This document shows positions 33,204 to 40,712 of a DNA stretch of 43,349 bases, piece by piece. Positions within the stretch are counted from its first letter, which is position 1; each line of letters starts with the position of its first letter. The notes beneath the pieces were generated by a model. The model saw nothing but the letters and a program-made list of their open reading frames with translations. It had not been told where the DNA came from and made no database searches. Origin of the DNA: Treponema sp. UBA3862 (GTDB taxonomy: Bacteria > Spirochaetota > Spirochaetia > Treponematales > Treponemataceae); assembly GCA_002392405.1 (NCBI GenBank), contig DGGY01000002.1, positions 1 through 43,349 on the forward strand, given 5' to 3'. The translations under genes and the position numbers were made by a program.

Positions 33204-34622
33204 ATGGCTATTGACGGACTTACCCCAAAACAGATTGTTGAAAAATTAGACCAGTATATAATCGGACAGGAAAAAGCAAAAAAAGCTGTGGCTGTTGCCC
33301 TTCGTAACAGAATCCGGCGCATTCATCTTGCAGAAGATATTCGTGATGAAGTTGCTCCAAAAAATATTCTGATGATAGGACCGACAGGTTCCGGAAAAAC
33401 AGAAATTGCCCGCCGTCTTGCCAAACTTGTAAATGCGCCTTTCATAAAGGTTGAAGCAACAAAATACACAGAAGTAGGTTATGTAGGACGTGACGTTGAA
33501 TCCATGATCCGCGATTTAATGGCGGTAGGCTACAATAATGTTAAGGCAGAAATGGAAGAGCAGATGAAGGAAGCAAGTCTTCCTAAGGTCGAAGAGAAAC
33601 TTCTTGACCTTCTTCTGCCCGGTTCTTCTGAAAAAGACAAAAAGGCTTCTGCTCCTGAAATCACTCCGGAGGGTGCTATTATTCTTCCTGCTCACTTGCC
33701 GCAGGAAAAAATAGATGAGCAGAAAAACGATGAAGCCGCAGCTTCAACCCGTGAAAAATTCCGTGCTATGCTCCGTGAAGGAAAACTTGAAGACAGGGAA
33801 GTTGAGGTTACTGTAAAAAGACAGCCGCGCGGACCGAGCATGGAAATAATTGCAGGCGGAAGTCTTGATGACCTGCAGAACGGAATGCAGGACCTGCAGA
33901 ACATGCTGATGGGAAAAAATACAAAGAAAAAAACAGTTACTGTCCGTGAGGCCCGTAAAATCCTTCAGGAAGAAACCCTTGATTCAATGATTGATGTTGA
34001 TAAGGTCAGTGATATTGCAAAGGAAAGGGTAGAACAGAGCGGTATTGTATTTATAGACGAGATTGATAAGATTGCCACAAAGAATCAGAACCAGTCAGGC
34101 TCTGTAAGCCGCGAAGGCGTCCAGCGTGATATTCTGCCTATTGTTGAAGGTTCAAAGGTGAATACAAAGTGGGGTGTTGTTGATACTACACATATTCTTT
34201 TTATTGCAGCCGGCGCTTTCAGTATGAGTGCTCCCAGCGATTTGATTCCTGAACTTCAGGGCAGATTCCCGCTCCGAGTTGAACTTGAAAGCCTTACGAA
34301 AGATGAATTTAAGAGAATTCTTCTTGAACCTAAAAATGCCCTGACAAAGCAGTATACGGCTCTCCTTGCAACAGAAGGCCTCAAAATTGAATTTACAGAA
34401 GATGCAATTGACAGAATGAGTTTCCTTGCCGAAGACGTAAACAGCCGCTCAGAAAACATCGGTGCGCGCCGTCTTCATACAATCATGGAAAAAGTTCTTG
34501 AAGACGTAAGCTTTACAGCTGATGAGCATGCTGGCGAAACTCTTGCAATTGATGCAAAGTTTGTTGACGAAAAACTGACAGGTGTCGTTGCGGACGTGGA
34601 TCTGTCGCGTTATATTCTGTAG
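33204..34622 (+). CDS. hslU: HslU, ATPase subunit of the HslUV protease
   Basis: 472 residues. N domain (LTPKQIVEKLDQYIIGQEKAKKAVAVALRNR), Walker A GPTGSGKTE, an intermediate I domain (about residues 110-250, with LDDLQNGMQDLQNMLMGK), Walker B IVFIDEIDKIA, sensor regions and the C-terminal tail VDLSRYIL that inserts into HslV to activate it. AGGAAA precedes the ATG. It is the last gene of the run; in Borrelia and other treponemes flgB commonly follows hslU, but here a repeat block and ilvB follow instead. Confidence 0.97.
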   Translation: MAIDGLTPKQIVEKLDQYIIGQEKAKKAVAVALRNRIRRIHLAEDIRDEVAPKNILMIGPTGSGKTEIARRLAKLVNAPFIKVEATKYTEVGYVGRDVESMIRDLMAVGYNNVKAEMEEQMKEASLPKVEEKLLDLLLPGSSEKDKKASAPEITPEGAIILPAHLPQEKIDEQKNDEAAASTREKFRAMLREGKLEDREVEVTVKRQPRGPSMEIIAGGSLDDLQNGMQDLQNMLMGKNTKKKTVTVREARKILQEETLDSMIDVDKVSDIAKERVEQSGIVFIDEIDKIATKNQNQSGSVSREGVQRDILPIVEGSKVNTKWGVVDTTHILFIAAGAFSMSAPSDLIPELQGRFPLRVELESLTKDEFKRILLEPKNALTKQYTALLATEGLKIEFTEDAIDRMSFLAEDVNSRSENIGARRLHTIMEKVLEDVSFTADEHAGETLAIDAKFVDEKLTGVVADVDLSRYIL

Positions 34623-34625
34623 TTT

Positions 34626-34820
34626 AAAATTACATCCATGTAATTTTAAACTACGACACAATTGCTTCGCAATTCTGTCACTTAATTGGATGCTAAGTGG
34701 CATCCGTGCCACAAAATTACATCCCTGTAATTTTCAACTACGACAGGATTACATCGCAATCCTGTCACTTAATTGGATGCTAAGTGGCATCCGTGCCACA
34801 GAAATTACATCCCTGCCACA
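34626..34820. repeat. Tandem 87-bp structured repeat, two full copies and one partial
   Basis: Unit 1 is 34626-34712, unit 2 is 34713-34799, and a short third begins at 34800. Each unit holds three hairpins: AAAATTACA/TGTAATTTT, a GACA..TGTC stem with AATTGC/GCAATT in unit 1 and GACAGGATT/AATCCTGTC in unit 2, and GGATGC/GCATCC which competes with GTGGCA/TGCCAC. Between 34623 and 34914 there is otherwise only a palindrome GTGCGTTAACGCAC (34831-34844). No coding signal fits. Confidence 0.8.
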
Positions 34821-34914
34821 AACAGCGTGCAGTGCGTTAACGCACGGTCCTGACTTTTCGAAATGTGACTGGGAGTTTTTTTATTTTCAGACTGACTTTG
34901 CGTTTACAGGGGCA

Positions 34915-36681
34915 TTACCGTATGCTCTCAACATTTGCCTTACCGCCTGGAACGTACGGTAATACTTCTTCTTCCGGGTCTACCGGTACTGTTACGATGA
35001 AAGGCTTATTGCTGCGGTTTTTGTCAAAGGCTTTTTTATACCATTCCTTGTCTTTTGCAGCGTCACAGCCTTCAATGCCGAAGCCTTTTGCAATCTGGAG
35101 TAAATCCGGGTTTCCTGCAAAATTACTTGCTGAATAGTTTCTGTCAAATAAGAATTTCTGCTGCTGGTAAACCATTCCCAGGGTTTTATTTACATAAACA
35201 ATTACGGTAACCGCAAGGTTGTTTTCTGCTAAGGTTGCAAGTTCCTGGATATTCATTAAGATTGAGCCGTCTCCTGAAAGGCAGATGACTCTTTTTTGAG
35301 GATTTGCGAGGGCTGCGCCGAGTGCTGCAGGAAGTCCAAAACCCATTGTGCCGAGGCTTCCTGAAGTCAGGAATGTACGCGGTTCATTAACAGGGTAGTA
35401 CTGGGCGGCAAACATCTGGTGCTGTCCTACGTCTGTTGTTACGAGAATATCTTTTTCCTGCAGGCCGCATTTTGAGGCGAGGGAAGGAAGTTCAGCCATA
35501 AATGAGCGCGGATTTACTGAGTTTTCAAATCCTTCGCGTTTGTTTTCTTTTGAAGGCGTACCTTTTGTAAGGGACAAGGTTTCTTCTGAAAGTTTAACGA
35601 TTTTATCTGCCCATTCTTCCCGGGATTTTTTTACTTCTGCGTATTCTTTTTGAGTTAAAAGCGGTGTAAGTTCTTTATGAATAAGCGGAACTGTTGTTTC
35701 AATCTTGCTTACCATGCTTACTGCAGACGGTAAGATTTTATTGATTTCTGCAGCGTCTATGTCTATGTGAATTATTTTTGCTTCCGGACAGAATTTTTTT
35801 ACAATGCCGGTTGCCCTGTCGTCAAAACGTACGCCGCAGGCTAATACGAGGTCGCTTTCATACATTGCACAGTTTGCTGAATATGAACCGTGCATTCCTA
35901 CCATGCCTGCAAAATCTTTATCTGACTTTGGAATTACTCCCAGCCCCATCAGTGAGCTTACGCACGGAAGACGATATGTCTTTTTTAATGCGCGGAGGGC
36001 AGCGGCTCCTTCCGGTGAACAGGCTCCTCCTCCTGTGTATAAAACAGGTTTTTTAGCAGAGGCGAGGGCAAGAACTGCGTCTTTTACCGATTGTTTTAAT
36101 TCTTCTTTTGAACTGTGAAAACGGATTTCTTCTTCTTTTTTTATGAATGAAGATACATCAGGAAGAGACTTTACTTCACACTGCGCAAGCTGAACGTCCC
36201 GGGGAACATCGATTAATACAGGTCCCGGGCGGCCGTCCATGGCGATTGCAAAGGCCTGAGGGATTGCAGTTAAGAGTTCTTCCGGCTTTTTTACGGCAAT
36301 GGAGTGTTTTGTAATCGGAAAAGAAAGACCGAAGGTGTCTGCTTCCTGGAAGGCGTCAGTTCCGATTAAATAAGTATTTACCTGGCCTGTAATTGCAATT
36401 ACAGGAATTGAGTCACTTCTGGCGTCTGCGATTGCAGTTAAAAGATTCATTGCTCCAGGGCCTGAGGTTGCCATGCAGACTGCAGGTTTCCCCGTAGTGC
36501 GTGCCATTCCCTGGGCAATAAAGCCTGCTGCCTGTTCCTGGCGCACAAGGACGTGATGAATTGAGCTTCTGTTTAATTCATCATAGAGAGGAAGAATTGA
36601 TCCGCCCGGGATTCCTGCAACGGTTTTGATTCCTTCTTTTTCCAGCATTTTGATGATAATCTGTGCGCCTGTTAATTTCAT
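34915..36681 (-). CDS. ilvB: Acetolactate synthase, large (catalytic) subunit, attenuator-controlled copy
   Basis: 588 residues, thiamine-diphosphate enzyme: PYR domain with the catalytic Glu in VLVRQEQAAGFIAQG, then KPAVCMATSGPGAMNLLTAIADARSDSIPVIAITGQV; FAD-binding central domain; PP domain with the ThDP signature GDGSILMNIQELATLAENNLAVTVIVYVNK. It condenses pyruvate (or pyruvate and 2-oxobutyrate) as the first step to valine, leucine and isoleucine. AAGGCGG precedes the ATG. Expression is controlled by a leader peptide and attenuator 90-250 bp upstream. No regulatory small subunit (ilvN/ilvH) lies next to it. Confidence 0.95.
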   Translation of the reverse strand: MKLTGAQIIIKMLEKEGIKTVAGIPGGSILPLYDELNRSSIHHVLVRQEQAAGFIAQGMARTTGKPAVCMATSGPGAMNLLTAIADARSDSIPVIAITGQVNTYLIGTDAFQEADTFGLSFPITKHSIAVKKPEELLTAIPQAFAIAMDGRPGPVLIDVPRDVQLAQCEVKSLPDVSSFIKKEEEIRFHSSKEELKQSVKDAVLALASAKKPVLYTGGGACSPEGAAALRALKKTYRLPCVSSLMGLGVIPKSDKDFAGMVGMHGSYSANCAMYESDLVLACGVRFDDRATGIVKKFCPEAKIIHIDIDAAEINKILPSAVSMVSKIETTVPLIHKELTPLLTQKEYAEVKKSREEWADKIVKLSEETLSLTKGTPSKENKREGFENSVNPRSFMAELPSLASKCGLQEKDILVTTDVGQHQMFAAQYYPVNEPRTFLTSGSLGTMGFGLPAALGAALANPQKRVICLSGDGSILMNIQELATLAENNLAVTVIVYVNKTLGMVYQQQKFLFDRNYSASNFAGNPDLLQIAKGFGIEGCDAAKDKEWYKKAFDKNRSNKPFIVTVPVDPEEEVLPYVPGGKANVESIR

Positions 36682-36773
36682 TTTATCCGCCTTGTTTTTA
36701 TGGAACTTAAGGAAAATTTTCCGCTGTTCCCTGATTTTTTTTACAGCTCTGCCGGTTCGTTCAAAAGAGCCCT

Positions 36774-36820
36774 GAAAAAATAAAAAAGGCTTTTCTGAAC
36801 ATTTAAGTCCGGAAAAGCCT
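36774..36820 (-). terminator. Attenuator terminator in the ilvB leader
   Basis: On the minus strand AGGCTTTTC (36820-36812) pairs perfectly with GAAAAGCCT (36795-36787), followed by TTTTTTATTTTTT. It ends transcripts before ilvB. Its 5' arm can instead pair with the segment just after the leader peptide stop. Confidence 0.9.
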
Positions 36821-36874
36821 GTAATTAACTGTTTTGATTTTAATTCAAAATATATGACAGCTCTGACTTTCCGG
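36809..36874 (-). promoter_or_regulatory. Alternative antiterminator helix of the ilvB leader
   Basis: On the minus strand CCGGAAAG (36874-36867) begins two bases after the leader peptide stop codon and pairs with CTTTTCCGG (36817-36809), using seven Watson-Crick pairs and one G-U. The second segment overlaps the 5' arm of the terminator, so the two structures exclude one another. A ribosome at the stop codon would cover the first segment; one stalled on the Leu/Val codons would leave it free. Confidence 0.7.
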
Positions 36875-36875
36875 C

Positions 36876-36935
36876 TTATATGGAAACCACCACGAGGAGA
36901 GCGACGCTGACGTTTACTGCCTTTGAATTAAACAT
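36876..36935 (-). CDS. ilvB leader peptide (branched-chain amino-acid attenuation)
   Basis: A 19-codon frame, MFNSKAVNVSVALLVVVSI then TAA. Nine of 19 residues are Val (6), Leu (2) or Ile (1), with a run of Leu-Leu-Val-Val-Val near the stop, as in leader peptides of enteric ilv operons (for example ivbL). It is followed by competing antiterminator and terminator helices and then ilvB. Low charged Val- or Leu-tRNA would stall the ribosome and allow readthrough. The ATG lies 6 nt after the -10 box with no Shine-Dalgarno, so the peptide seems to be translated from a leaderless RNA. Too short for ordinary gene finders. Confidence 0.82.
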   Translation of the reverse strand: MFNSKAVNVSVALLVVVSI

Positions 36936-36941
36936 AGCGAA

Positions 36942-36970
36942 ATTATGCACAGAGGGATTTTTTTTGTCAA
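36942..36970 (-). promoter_or_regulatory. ilvB promoter
   Basis: On the minus strand TTGACA (36970-36965), 17 nt, CATAAT (36947-36942). Expected +1 is 36935, the A of the leader peptide ATG. Its -35 is 37 bp from the -35 of the divergent ilvD promoter. Confidence 0.85.
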
Positions 36971-37007
36971 TACGCCTGATATTCATCCAGAAAACTGTGA
37001 AAATCCA

Positions 37008-37036
37008 TTAACAGACGGCTGATAAAATTATATACT
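37008..37036 (+). promoter_or_regulatory. ilvD promoter
   Basis: TTAACA (37008-37013), 17 nt, TATACT (37031-37036), each one base from consensus. Expected start is about 37043, directly at the base of the structured leader. Confidence 0.8.
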
Positions 37037-37042
37037 CTAAAA

Positions 37043-37183
37043 AAGACTTAGCCCGGATTGGAGCGGCGTAAGTCCCGGCAGGGAGACCTGCGGGATGGAG
37101 GCAAAAGCCGGAACCGCGCAAAGCCGGAGAGGACAGCTGATGCTGCTCCTTATAAAAATGACTTTTGTTCAGAGGTACTAGAC
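37043..37183 (+). ncRNA. Structured 5' leader of ilvD, candidate riboswitch or other cis-regulatory RNA
   Basis: About 140 nt, GC-rich against its surroundings. Visible helices: P1 GACTTAGCC/GGC-g-TAAGTC (37045-37053 with 37065-37074, loop 11 nt); P2 GCAGG-GAGA-CCTGC (37078-37091, GNRA tetraloop, extended by C/G pairs around a bulge); P3 GGC-AAAA-GCC (37100-37109); P4 AGGACAGC-TGAT-GCTG-c-TCCT (37130-37150). A GGAACCGCG (37110-37118) recalls the T-box core, but the preceding U and the rest of a T-box are missing. P4 has no T-run, so control, if any, is more likely on translation (AGAGG site at 37171). I cannot assign a known class. Confidence 0.6.
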
Positions 37184-38881
37184 ATGGCACTTACAAAAAA
37201 ATCAGACAATGCATGCAAAGGAACTGCACGTGCGCCGCACCGTTCACTCTATTATGCTTCAGGTTACACTCCGGAAGAATTGAATCAGCCGATGGTAGGG
37301 GTTATCTGCGCAAAGAATGAACTTATTCCAGGTCATATTGAACTTGACCGTATTGCTGAAGCCGTAAAGGCCGGTGTACGCATGGCAGGCGGTACTCCTG
37401 TTGAATTTCCTGCAATTGGTGTCTGTGACGGTATTGCCATGGGACATGAAGGAATGAAATATTCCCTTGTTACACGTGAACTTATTGCTGACAGCGTTGA
37501 ATGTGTCGCAAAGGCCCACCAGTTTGACGCTCTTGTTATGATTCCTAACTGCGATAAAATCGTACCGGGTATGCTTATGGCTGCAGCCCGCCTTGACCTT
37601 CCGACTGTTTTTGTTTCAGGAGGTCCGATGATGCCTGGTCACCTTCCTGGTCACGATCCTTCTAATCCTTATTCAGGAAAAAATCTTTCACTTACAGATA
37701 TGTTTGAAGCTGTCGGTGGTCTTGCTGTCGGCAGGGTAACTGAAGAACAGCTTTGTGAAATGGAAAATTATGCCTGTCCTGGCTGCGGCGCATGTTCGGG
37801 AATGTTTACTGCAAACTCAATGAACTGCCTTACTGAAGTTTTAGGTCTTGGTCTTCCTGGCAACGGAACTATTCCTGCCGTTACAGGACGCAGAATCCAG
37901 CTTGCAAAACATGCCGGAATGCAGGTAATGGAAATGTACCGCCGTGGAATTACTGCCCGCGCAATGATGACTAAAGAAAACTTTGAAAACGCCCTGACTG
38001 CCGATATGGCTCTCGGATGTTCTTCAAACACTATGCTTCATGTTCCTGCCATCATGCACGAAGCAGGCTTAAGCCTTGATCTTCATGAAGTAAATGAGAT
38101 TTCAAACCGCACTCCAAACCTCTGTCACTTAGCACCGGCAGGCCACACTTTTATGTGCGAACTTGATGATGCAGGCGGTGTTCAGGCCGTTCTTGCTGAA
38201 CTTGCAAAGAAAAAGCTCATTCATACAAATCTTATTACTGCAACAGGAAAAACTATTGCAGAAAACATTAAAGGCGTTAAAAACCGTAATCCTGAAATCC
38301 TGCGCCCGATTGAAAATCCGTATTCTGATAACGGCGGTATTGCAATCCTTTTCGGAAACCTTGCTCCGGACGGTACAGTTGTTAAGCGTTCTGCCTGTGC
38401 AAAAGAACTCATGCATCATACAGGTCCGGCACGCGTTTTCAACGATGAAAGTGAGGCAATGGAAGCTGTTCAGAAAGCAAAGATTAAGGCAGGAGACGTT
38501 GTTGTAATCCGCTATGAAGGCCCGAAAGGCGGTCCTGGTATGCGTGAAATGCTCGCTGTTACTGCAGCCCTTGCAGGTCAGGGACTTGATAAACAGGTTG
38601 CATTGATTACTGACGGACGCTTTAGTGGTGCAACCCGCGGTGCATCTTTAGGTCACTGTTCTCCTGAAGCTGCTGTAGGCGGACCGATTGCCCTTGTTGA
38701 AGAAGGCGATTTGATTGAACTTGATATCAATAACTATAAAATCACCCTTAAAGTAAGTGATGAAGAACTTGCAAAGAGACGTGAAAAGTGGACTGCTCCG
38801 GAACCAAAGGTTAAGACAGGCTACCTTGCACGCTACGCAAAACTTGTATCATCTGCTGATAAAGGGGCAGTTTTACAGTAA
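37184..38881 (+). CDS. ilvD: Dihydroxy-acid dehydratase
   Basis: 565 residues from the ATG at 37184 (AGAGG 8 nt upstream); a longer frame from 37058 runs through the structured leader and is not credible. Family motifs: [35 protein letters not shown] and [19 protein letters not shown] carrying the three iron-sulfur cysteines, [10 protein letters not shown], and the C-terminal [29 protein letters not shown]. It dehydrates dihydroxy acids to the 2-keto acids of valine and isoleucine, the step after ketol-acid reductoisomerase (ilvC not in the window). Single-gene unit closed by a strong terminator. Confidence 0.96.
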   Translation: MALTKKSDNACKGTARAPHRSLYYASGYTPEELNQPMVGVICAKNELIPGHIELDRIAEAVKAGVRMAGGTPVEFPAIGVCDGIAMGHEGMKYSLVTRELIADSVECVAKAHQFDALVMIPNCDKIVPGMLMAAARLDLPTVFVSGGPMMPGHLPGHDPSNPYSGKNLSLTDMFEAVGGLAVGRVTEEQLCEMENYACPGCGACSGMFTANSMNCLTEVLGLGLPGNGTIPAVTGRRIQLAKHAGMQVMEMYRRGITARAMMTKENFENALTADMALGCSSNTMLHVPAIMHEAGLSLDLHEVNEISNRTPNLCHLAPAGHTFMCELDDAGGVQAVLAELAKKKLIHTNLITATGKTIAENIKGVKNRNPEILRPIENPYSDNGGIAILFGNLAPDGTVVKRSACAKELMHHTGPARVFNDESEAMEAVQKAKIKAGDVVVIRYEGPKGGPGMREMLAVTAALAGQGLDKQVALITDGRFSGATRGASLGHCSPEAAVGGPIALVEEGDLIELDINNYKITLKVSDEELAKRREKWTAPEPKVKTGYLARYAKLVSSADKGAVLQ

Positions 38882-38899
38882 TAAAAACACTGCCTTAAA

Positions 38900-38940
38900 C
38901 CGTCCTTTTTTTAGATTTAAGAAAGGACGGTATTTTTTTT
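38900..38940 (+). terminator. Intrinsic terminator of ilvD
   Basis: CCGTCCTTT (38900-38908) pairs with AAAGGACGG (38922-38930), followed by TATTTTTTTT. Confidence 0.9.
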
Positions 38941-38956
38941 ATACGGGAGGAAAAAG

Positions 38957-39145
38957 ATGCTTCAGACACAGGATTTTGACAGCTGGACTTCATATGATGA
39001 ATGGCTTATCCAGAATTATAATGATTACGGAATTACCTCCGTAGAAGAAAAAGACGGAAAAATTCACGCAGAATATATGGATAAGGCTGAATGGACGGAA
39101 GAAGCAAAGAGGATTGAGGAAGAAGCACAGACTGCGGATAAGTAA
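38957..39145 (+). CDS. Small acidic protein of unknown function
   Basis: 62 residues with a strong GGGAGG site 7-8 nt before the ATG, so it is likely translated. Rich in Asp, Glu, Trp and Tyr (DFDSWTSYDEWLIQNYNDYG), ending in a charged helix (EWTEEAKRIEEEAQTADK). No signal peptide, no cysteines, no recognised domain. It lies after the ilvD terminator and could be reached by readthrough; no separate promoter is clear. Convergent with the ATP-grasp gene, and an A8-CACG-T10 stretch just after its stop (39143-39164) may act as a weak bidirectional terminator. Confidence 0.65.
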   Translation: MLQTQDFDSWTSYDEWLIQNYNDYGITSVEEKDGKIHAEYMDKAEWTEEAKRIEEEAQTADK

Positions 39146-39189
39146 AAAAAACACGTTTTTTTTTTCACTATTCTGAACAATTCTTTTTT

Positions 39190-40557
39190 TTACAGTTCTT
39201 TAATCAGTGCTTCTGCCTTTTCGAAGAAGATTTCTTCAGTCTCTTCCGGCAGTGCCTTTTTCAGTAAGTGCAGGTTCTTTTTGAGTTCTTTTTTGTTCTT
39301 GCCCGTTATTATAATTTCGCAGTAACCTTTCTCGCGAAGCTGTCTGGCGGCAAGATTTTGTGTCTGGTGGACTTTCTTTACAAAATCAAGTTCTGCTGCT
39401 TTTTTTAACTTCTCTTCATCTAAAAGCGGATACTTTATGTTGAGGACAAAATTGTTTTTTTTAAGCAGACGATCTCTTATTGCGGTCTTTTTTTTATTTC
39501 TTATTCCTGCGCATTCTGCGAGTGTCTTTATAACCGTTTTATTCTGCATGCAGCCGTAGGTATCGCTCATGCCTGAAAGCCTCGGGTTAATTTCAATTAT
39601 GAACCATTTTTTTCCGTCGAAAATAAGGTCAACCTGTGTAATTCCTTCAAAGCGGCATTCCTGACTGAGTTTTTTGAGCATTCTGTTTAATGCAAAAAGA
39701 CGGAAACGCCGTGAAGTAACAGGACCGCATTTTATGCTCTGCTTTGGGGATGTGATTCCGTATTTGTTTGTGCTGAATAAAAGCGGAGGCATTATTTTGT
39801 ATTTAAACCCTTTGCCTGCAGAGATGGCGTGAATTTCTGTTCCAAGATGAAGTCCCCGGATATATTCTTCTACGATTCTGTCTCCCGTAAACTTTTTTGA
39901 TTTAAGCCAGTCGTACAGTTCGCCGTAGCTGTTAAGAACGTCTGTTCCAAGGCTGCTTAAGCCCGTTGTATCTTTTATTATGACAGGATAGTGAAGGTTT
40001 CTGAGTTCTTCCAGGACGGCTGTTTTGTATACATTTGATTTAATTACAGGTCTGTTTCCGGCATTTATGAAAAGTGCATGATCAACAAAAATGCATTCAG
40101 GTGTATTGAGGTTAAGTTTTTTAAGAAGTGAATGAGTCTGCCATTTATCAAAGCAGGTGAGGGCGGTGCGAGTTGAGTGACAGACTGTTCTGATGCCCTT
40201 CTGCCTTAAAGCAGCGGCGACAAGTGAGTCTTTTACCGTGAACCAGTCGAAGGGCTGAAGATAAAAACTTGCAGCAGCTGCAATATCCGGCTTTAAGTCA
40301 GATAAAAACTGTGCAATTTCTTTTTCATCATCAAAATTAATTAAGTGGTATTCCAGGTTTTCTGCTTTCAGATTATCCGGAAGGGCGGCATTATCAAGAA
40401 GAAAAGTTCCAGGTTTTTGTGTTGCGATTATAAAAGTGTGTTTAGGATATAGAAGGGCAAGTTTTTCAGCTTCATCTTTGCACAATGGAAAAGAATAAGA
40501 AATCCAGTCTTCTTCGTTATAATTGTTTGAGGAAGCAGAATAAAAAAGATAACGCAT
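39190..40557 (-). CDS. Orphan ATP-grasp ligase-like protein
   Basis: 455 residues. Residues ~1-130 look like a pre-ATP-grasp domain (RYLFYSASSNNYNEEDW; DIAAAASFYLQPFDWFTVKDS). ATP-grasp domain about 135-345: Lys195 in YPVIIKDTTGLSSLGTD, adenine-side Glu in RIVEEYIRG (230-231), and Mg ligands Glu322 and Asn324 in FIIEINPRLSGM, after GITQVDLIF. The C-terminal ~110 residues recall the BC-C-like end of carboxylase-type ATP-grasp enzymes. Such enzymes join a carboxylate to an amine or thiol; the substrate cannot be read. No partner gene is adjacent on its strand. A TATAAT 7 nt before the ATG with no ribosome site suggests leaderless expression. Confidence 0.78.
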   Translation of the reverse strand: MRYLFYSASSNNYNEEDWISYSFPLCKDEAEKLALLYPKHTFIIATQKPGTFLLDNAALPDNLKAENLEYHLINFDDEKEIAQFLSDLKPDIAAAASFYLQPFDWFTVKDSLVAAALRQKGIRTVCHSTRTALTCFDKWQTHSLLKKLNLNTPECIFVDHALFINAGNRPVIKSNVYKTAVLEELRNLHYPVIIKDTTGLSSLGTDVLNSYGELYDWLKSKKFTGDRIVEEYIRGLHLGTEIHAISAGKGFKYKIMPPLLFSTNKYGITSPKQSIKCGPVTSRRFRLFALNRMLKKLSQECRFEGITQVDLIFDGKKWFIIEINPRLSGMSDTYGCMQNKTVIKTLAECAGIRNKKKTAIRDRLLKKNNFVLNIKYPLLDEEKLKKAAELDFVKKVHQTQNLAARQLREKGYCEIIITGKNKKELKKNLHLLKKALPEETEEIFFEKAEALIKEL

Positions 40558-40564
40558 GTAAATT

Positions 40565-40570
40565 ATTATA
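40565..40570 (-). promoter_or_regulatory. -10 box placing the ATP-grasp start codon near +1
   Basis: TATAAT on the minus strand (40570-40565) ends 7 nt before the ATG at 40557. There is no Shine-Dalgarno and no convincing -35 at normal distance. Confidence 0.4.
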
Positions 40571-40712
40571 AATAAAAAAGCGCGTGAATGTGAATCAATA
40601 AAAATGGGCCTTTATTGAGTAAAGTACATTAAATCGATAAAATGAAGTACAGGTTTTACCTGATTATAAAATACACGGCCTTGTCTGCCTTAGAGTTTTT
40701 TAGGAATTAAAA

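Noticed and set aside
34582..34962. Open frame through the tandem repeat after hslU
   Set aside because: It reads the palindromic repeat and the end of ilvB on the wrong strand; the repeated protein sequence merely mirrors the 87-bp DNA unit.
37110..37118. T-box riboswitch core GGAACCGCG upstream of ilvD
   Set aside because: The U before GG, the conserved AGGG flank, a full Stem I with specifier loop and a terminator are not visible; kept only as a note on the structured leader.
37058..37183. Longer ilvD reading frame starting at 37058
   Set aside because: It translates the GC-rich structured leader, has no ribosome site, and the family N-terminus matches the ATG at 37184.
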